Shown here: piece after piece, positions 62,830 through 64,000 of the stretch
Position numbering within the stretch: position 1 is the stretch's first letter
How the letters are laid out: each line of letters opens with the position of its first letter
From: Paenisporosarcina sp. FSL H8-0542
Lineage (GTDB): Bacteria; Bacillota; Bacilli; Bacillales_A; Planococcaceae
Assembly: GCF_038632915.1 (NCBI RefSeq)
Contig: NZ_CP152050.1
Span: forward strand, 2,015,001-2,079,000
Reading direction: 5' to 3'
DNA length: 64,000 nucleotides
Made by a program: the position numbers and the translations under genes
Notes under the pieces: model-generated
What the model was told of the DNA's origin: nothing
Database searches by the model: none
What the model saw: the letters and a program-made list of their open reading frames with translations, nothing else

Positions 62830-64000
62830 TCAGTTTAAGTGGGAAAGGAAACTGCGGCCAAATTTAGGCATTGAAACATTAAAGTTTTCCGCAATAGTCG
62901 CCCCTATATCGGCAAATGTTTCGCTTAGTGGAAGTTCTTTGCCTTCCGTAAAGCGAGGTGAATAAGCCAGCACCGGTACAAATTCACGTGTATGATCCGT
63001 ACCTGGGAAGGTAGGGTCATTTCCGTGGTCCGCTGTGATAATTAGTAATTCTTCATCAGTCAAAGCATCCAACACTTCTGGCATACGTGCATCGAAAGCT
63101 TCCAATGCTTCTCCGTAACCGATTGGATCACGACGGTGACCATACAATGCGTCAAAATCAACAAGATTCAAGAAACTGATGCCATGGAAATCTCTTTTCA
63201 CGACTTCAGCCAACTTGTCCATTCCGTCCATATTATCTTTTGTACGCAATGACTCAGTTACACCTTCATTGTTGTAAATATCCGAGATTTTACCAATGGC
63301 AATCACATCATAATTTGCATCTTTTAATTCGTTCATCACTGTACGTTCAAACGGTTTCAACGCGTAGTCATGACGATTCGTTGTACGCTTGAATTCACCA
63401 GGTTGTCCGATGAATGGACGTGCAATAACGCGTCCTACTAAAAATTCGGGTTCAAGTGTTAATTCGCGTGCAATTTCACAGATTTTATATAGTTCTTCTA
63501 AAGGGATAATTTCTTCGTGAGCAGCAATTTGCAATACTGGATCTGCAGACGTATAAACGATAATTGCACCTGTTTCCATATGCTCTTGTCCTAACTCGTC
63601 CAAGATTTCCGTACCACTTGCTGGTTTATTGCCAATGACTTTACGTCCTGTCTTTTCTTCCAAAGCATTGATTAATTCATCAGGGAATCCGTCTGGGTAC
63701 ACTTTAAACGGTTGATTAATGTTAAGCCCCATGATTTCCCAGTGACCTGTCATTGTATCTTTACCAACTGACGCTTCCTGCATTTTTCCATAATGAGATG
63801 AAGGAATCGTTACAGGCTGAATACCTTGGAATGGACGAATATTGGAAAGTCCCATTTTTTCAAGGTTTGGCATGTTCAAGCCATTCATTTTTTCTGCAAT
63901 ATGTCCCAGTGTATCGGAACCTGTGTCTCCGAAAGATTGGGCATCTGGTGCTTCGCCAATTCCAACGGAGTCTAGAACAACTAAGTGAATGCGTTTAAAT
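62830..64000 (-). CDS. deoB: Phosphopentomutase (5' end outside window)
   Basis: Interconverts ribose/deoxyribose 1- and 5-phosphates; alkaline-phosphatase superfamily with two Mn ions. The frame is open to the right edge: [20 protein letters not shown], with the metal-binding aspartate, precedes the internal ATG at 63888. [11 protein letters not shown] holds the phosphorylated threonine, and [17 protein letters not shown] the C-terminal metal ligands. At least 389 residues are visible; only the first few are missing. Called drm in B. subtilis. Supplies pentose phosphates from Pdp products. Confidence 0.95.
   Translation of the reverse strand, partial: FKRIHLVVLDSVGIGEAPDAQSFGDTGSDTLGHIAEKMNGLNMPNLEKMGLSNIRPFQGIQPVTIPSSHYGKMQEASVGKDTMTGHWEIMGLNINQPFKVYPDGFPDELINALEEKTGRKVIGNKPASGTEILDELGQEHMETGAIIVYTSADPVLQIAAHEEIIPLEELYKICEIARELTLEPEFLVGRVIARPFIGQPGEFKRTTNRHDYALKPFERTVMNELKDANYDVIAIGKISDIYNNEGVTESLRTKDNMDGMDKLAEVVKRDFHGISFLNLVDFDALYGHRRDPIGYGEALEAFDARMPEVLDALTDEELLIITADHGNDPTFPGTDHTREFVPVLAYSPRFTEGKELPLSETFADIGATIAENFNVSMPKFGRSFLSHLN

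Overview
The window is a stretch of core chromosome from a low-GC, endospore-forming member of the Bacillales. Gene content and order follow the Bacillus subtilis birA-to-drm segment closely, but many genes are missing from their usual places. Together with the intergenic repeats this suggests a Planococcaceae-type genome (Sporosarcina/Paenisporosarcina-like). That genus-level guess is inference. I see no prophage, insertion sequence, CRISPR array, tRNA or rRNA. Nearly all genes lie on the minus strand; only ypjC, ansA, fer and ypuF are on the plus strand.

Layout from left to right: 1-5 kb holds birA (partial), cca, bshA, mgsA, dapB, ypjD and divergent ypjC. 5-9 kb holds a YugP-type protease, ypjA, the menaquinol:cytochrome c reductase operon qcrABC, and ypiF/ypiB. 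9.7-17.4 kb is the aromatic supraoperon aroC-aroB-aroH-hisC-tyrA-aroA-ypiA-ypiB, without the trp genes that sit inside it in B. subtilis. 17.9-22.5 kb holds ndk, the menaquinone side-chain genes hepT-menG-hepS, mtrB (TRAP), folE and hbs. 22.7-31.7 kb holds spoIVA, yphF, yphE, gpsA, der, type II IPP isomerase, an S1-domain protein, plsC and cmk. 32-38 kb holds the germination pair sleB-ypeB, prsW, ansA, ypdA and a phosphoesterase. 38-43.3 kb holds a CBS-domain protein, ypbE, recS-ypbB, fer, and a riboflavin transporter under an FMN riboswitch. 43.7-51.5 kb is resABC, resDE, sigX, rsiX. 51.6-57.3 kb is rluB, a D,D-carboxypeptidase, scpAB, ypuF, ribT, a 31-codon membrane ORF and lysA. 57.3-60.4 kb is spoVAF and the spoIIA operon. 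60.8-64 kb is a frameshifted histidine phosphatase, pdp and deoB (partial).

Functional links: bshA and ypdA (Bdr) belong to bacillithiol synthesis and recycling. HepS/HepT/MenG make menaquinone, which the Qcr complex oxidises. ResABC mature c-type cytochromes such as QcrC under ResDE control. spoIIA-sigF, spoIVA, spoVAF and sleB-ypeB show a sporulation and germination programme. Promoters I can read directly include a sigma-H-type site before spoIIAA, a sigma-G-type site before sleB, an ECF/SigX-type site before sigX, and sigma-A-type sites before qcrA and fer.

The most notable signals outside ordinary genes are: a translationally coupled 31-codon membrane ORF after lysA; a single-base frameshift in a histidine phosphatase; several foldable repeats between genes (12.4, 17.6, 24.3, 27.9, 31.8, 42.5 and 60.6 kb); a terminator hairpin whose loop is the stop codon of two convergent genes; and a set of gene losses relative to B. 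subtilis (trpEDCFBA, cheR, bshB1, spoVAA-AE, spmAB, the rib operon, pupG and dacF). I found no strong candidate for a wholly new multi-gene system.
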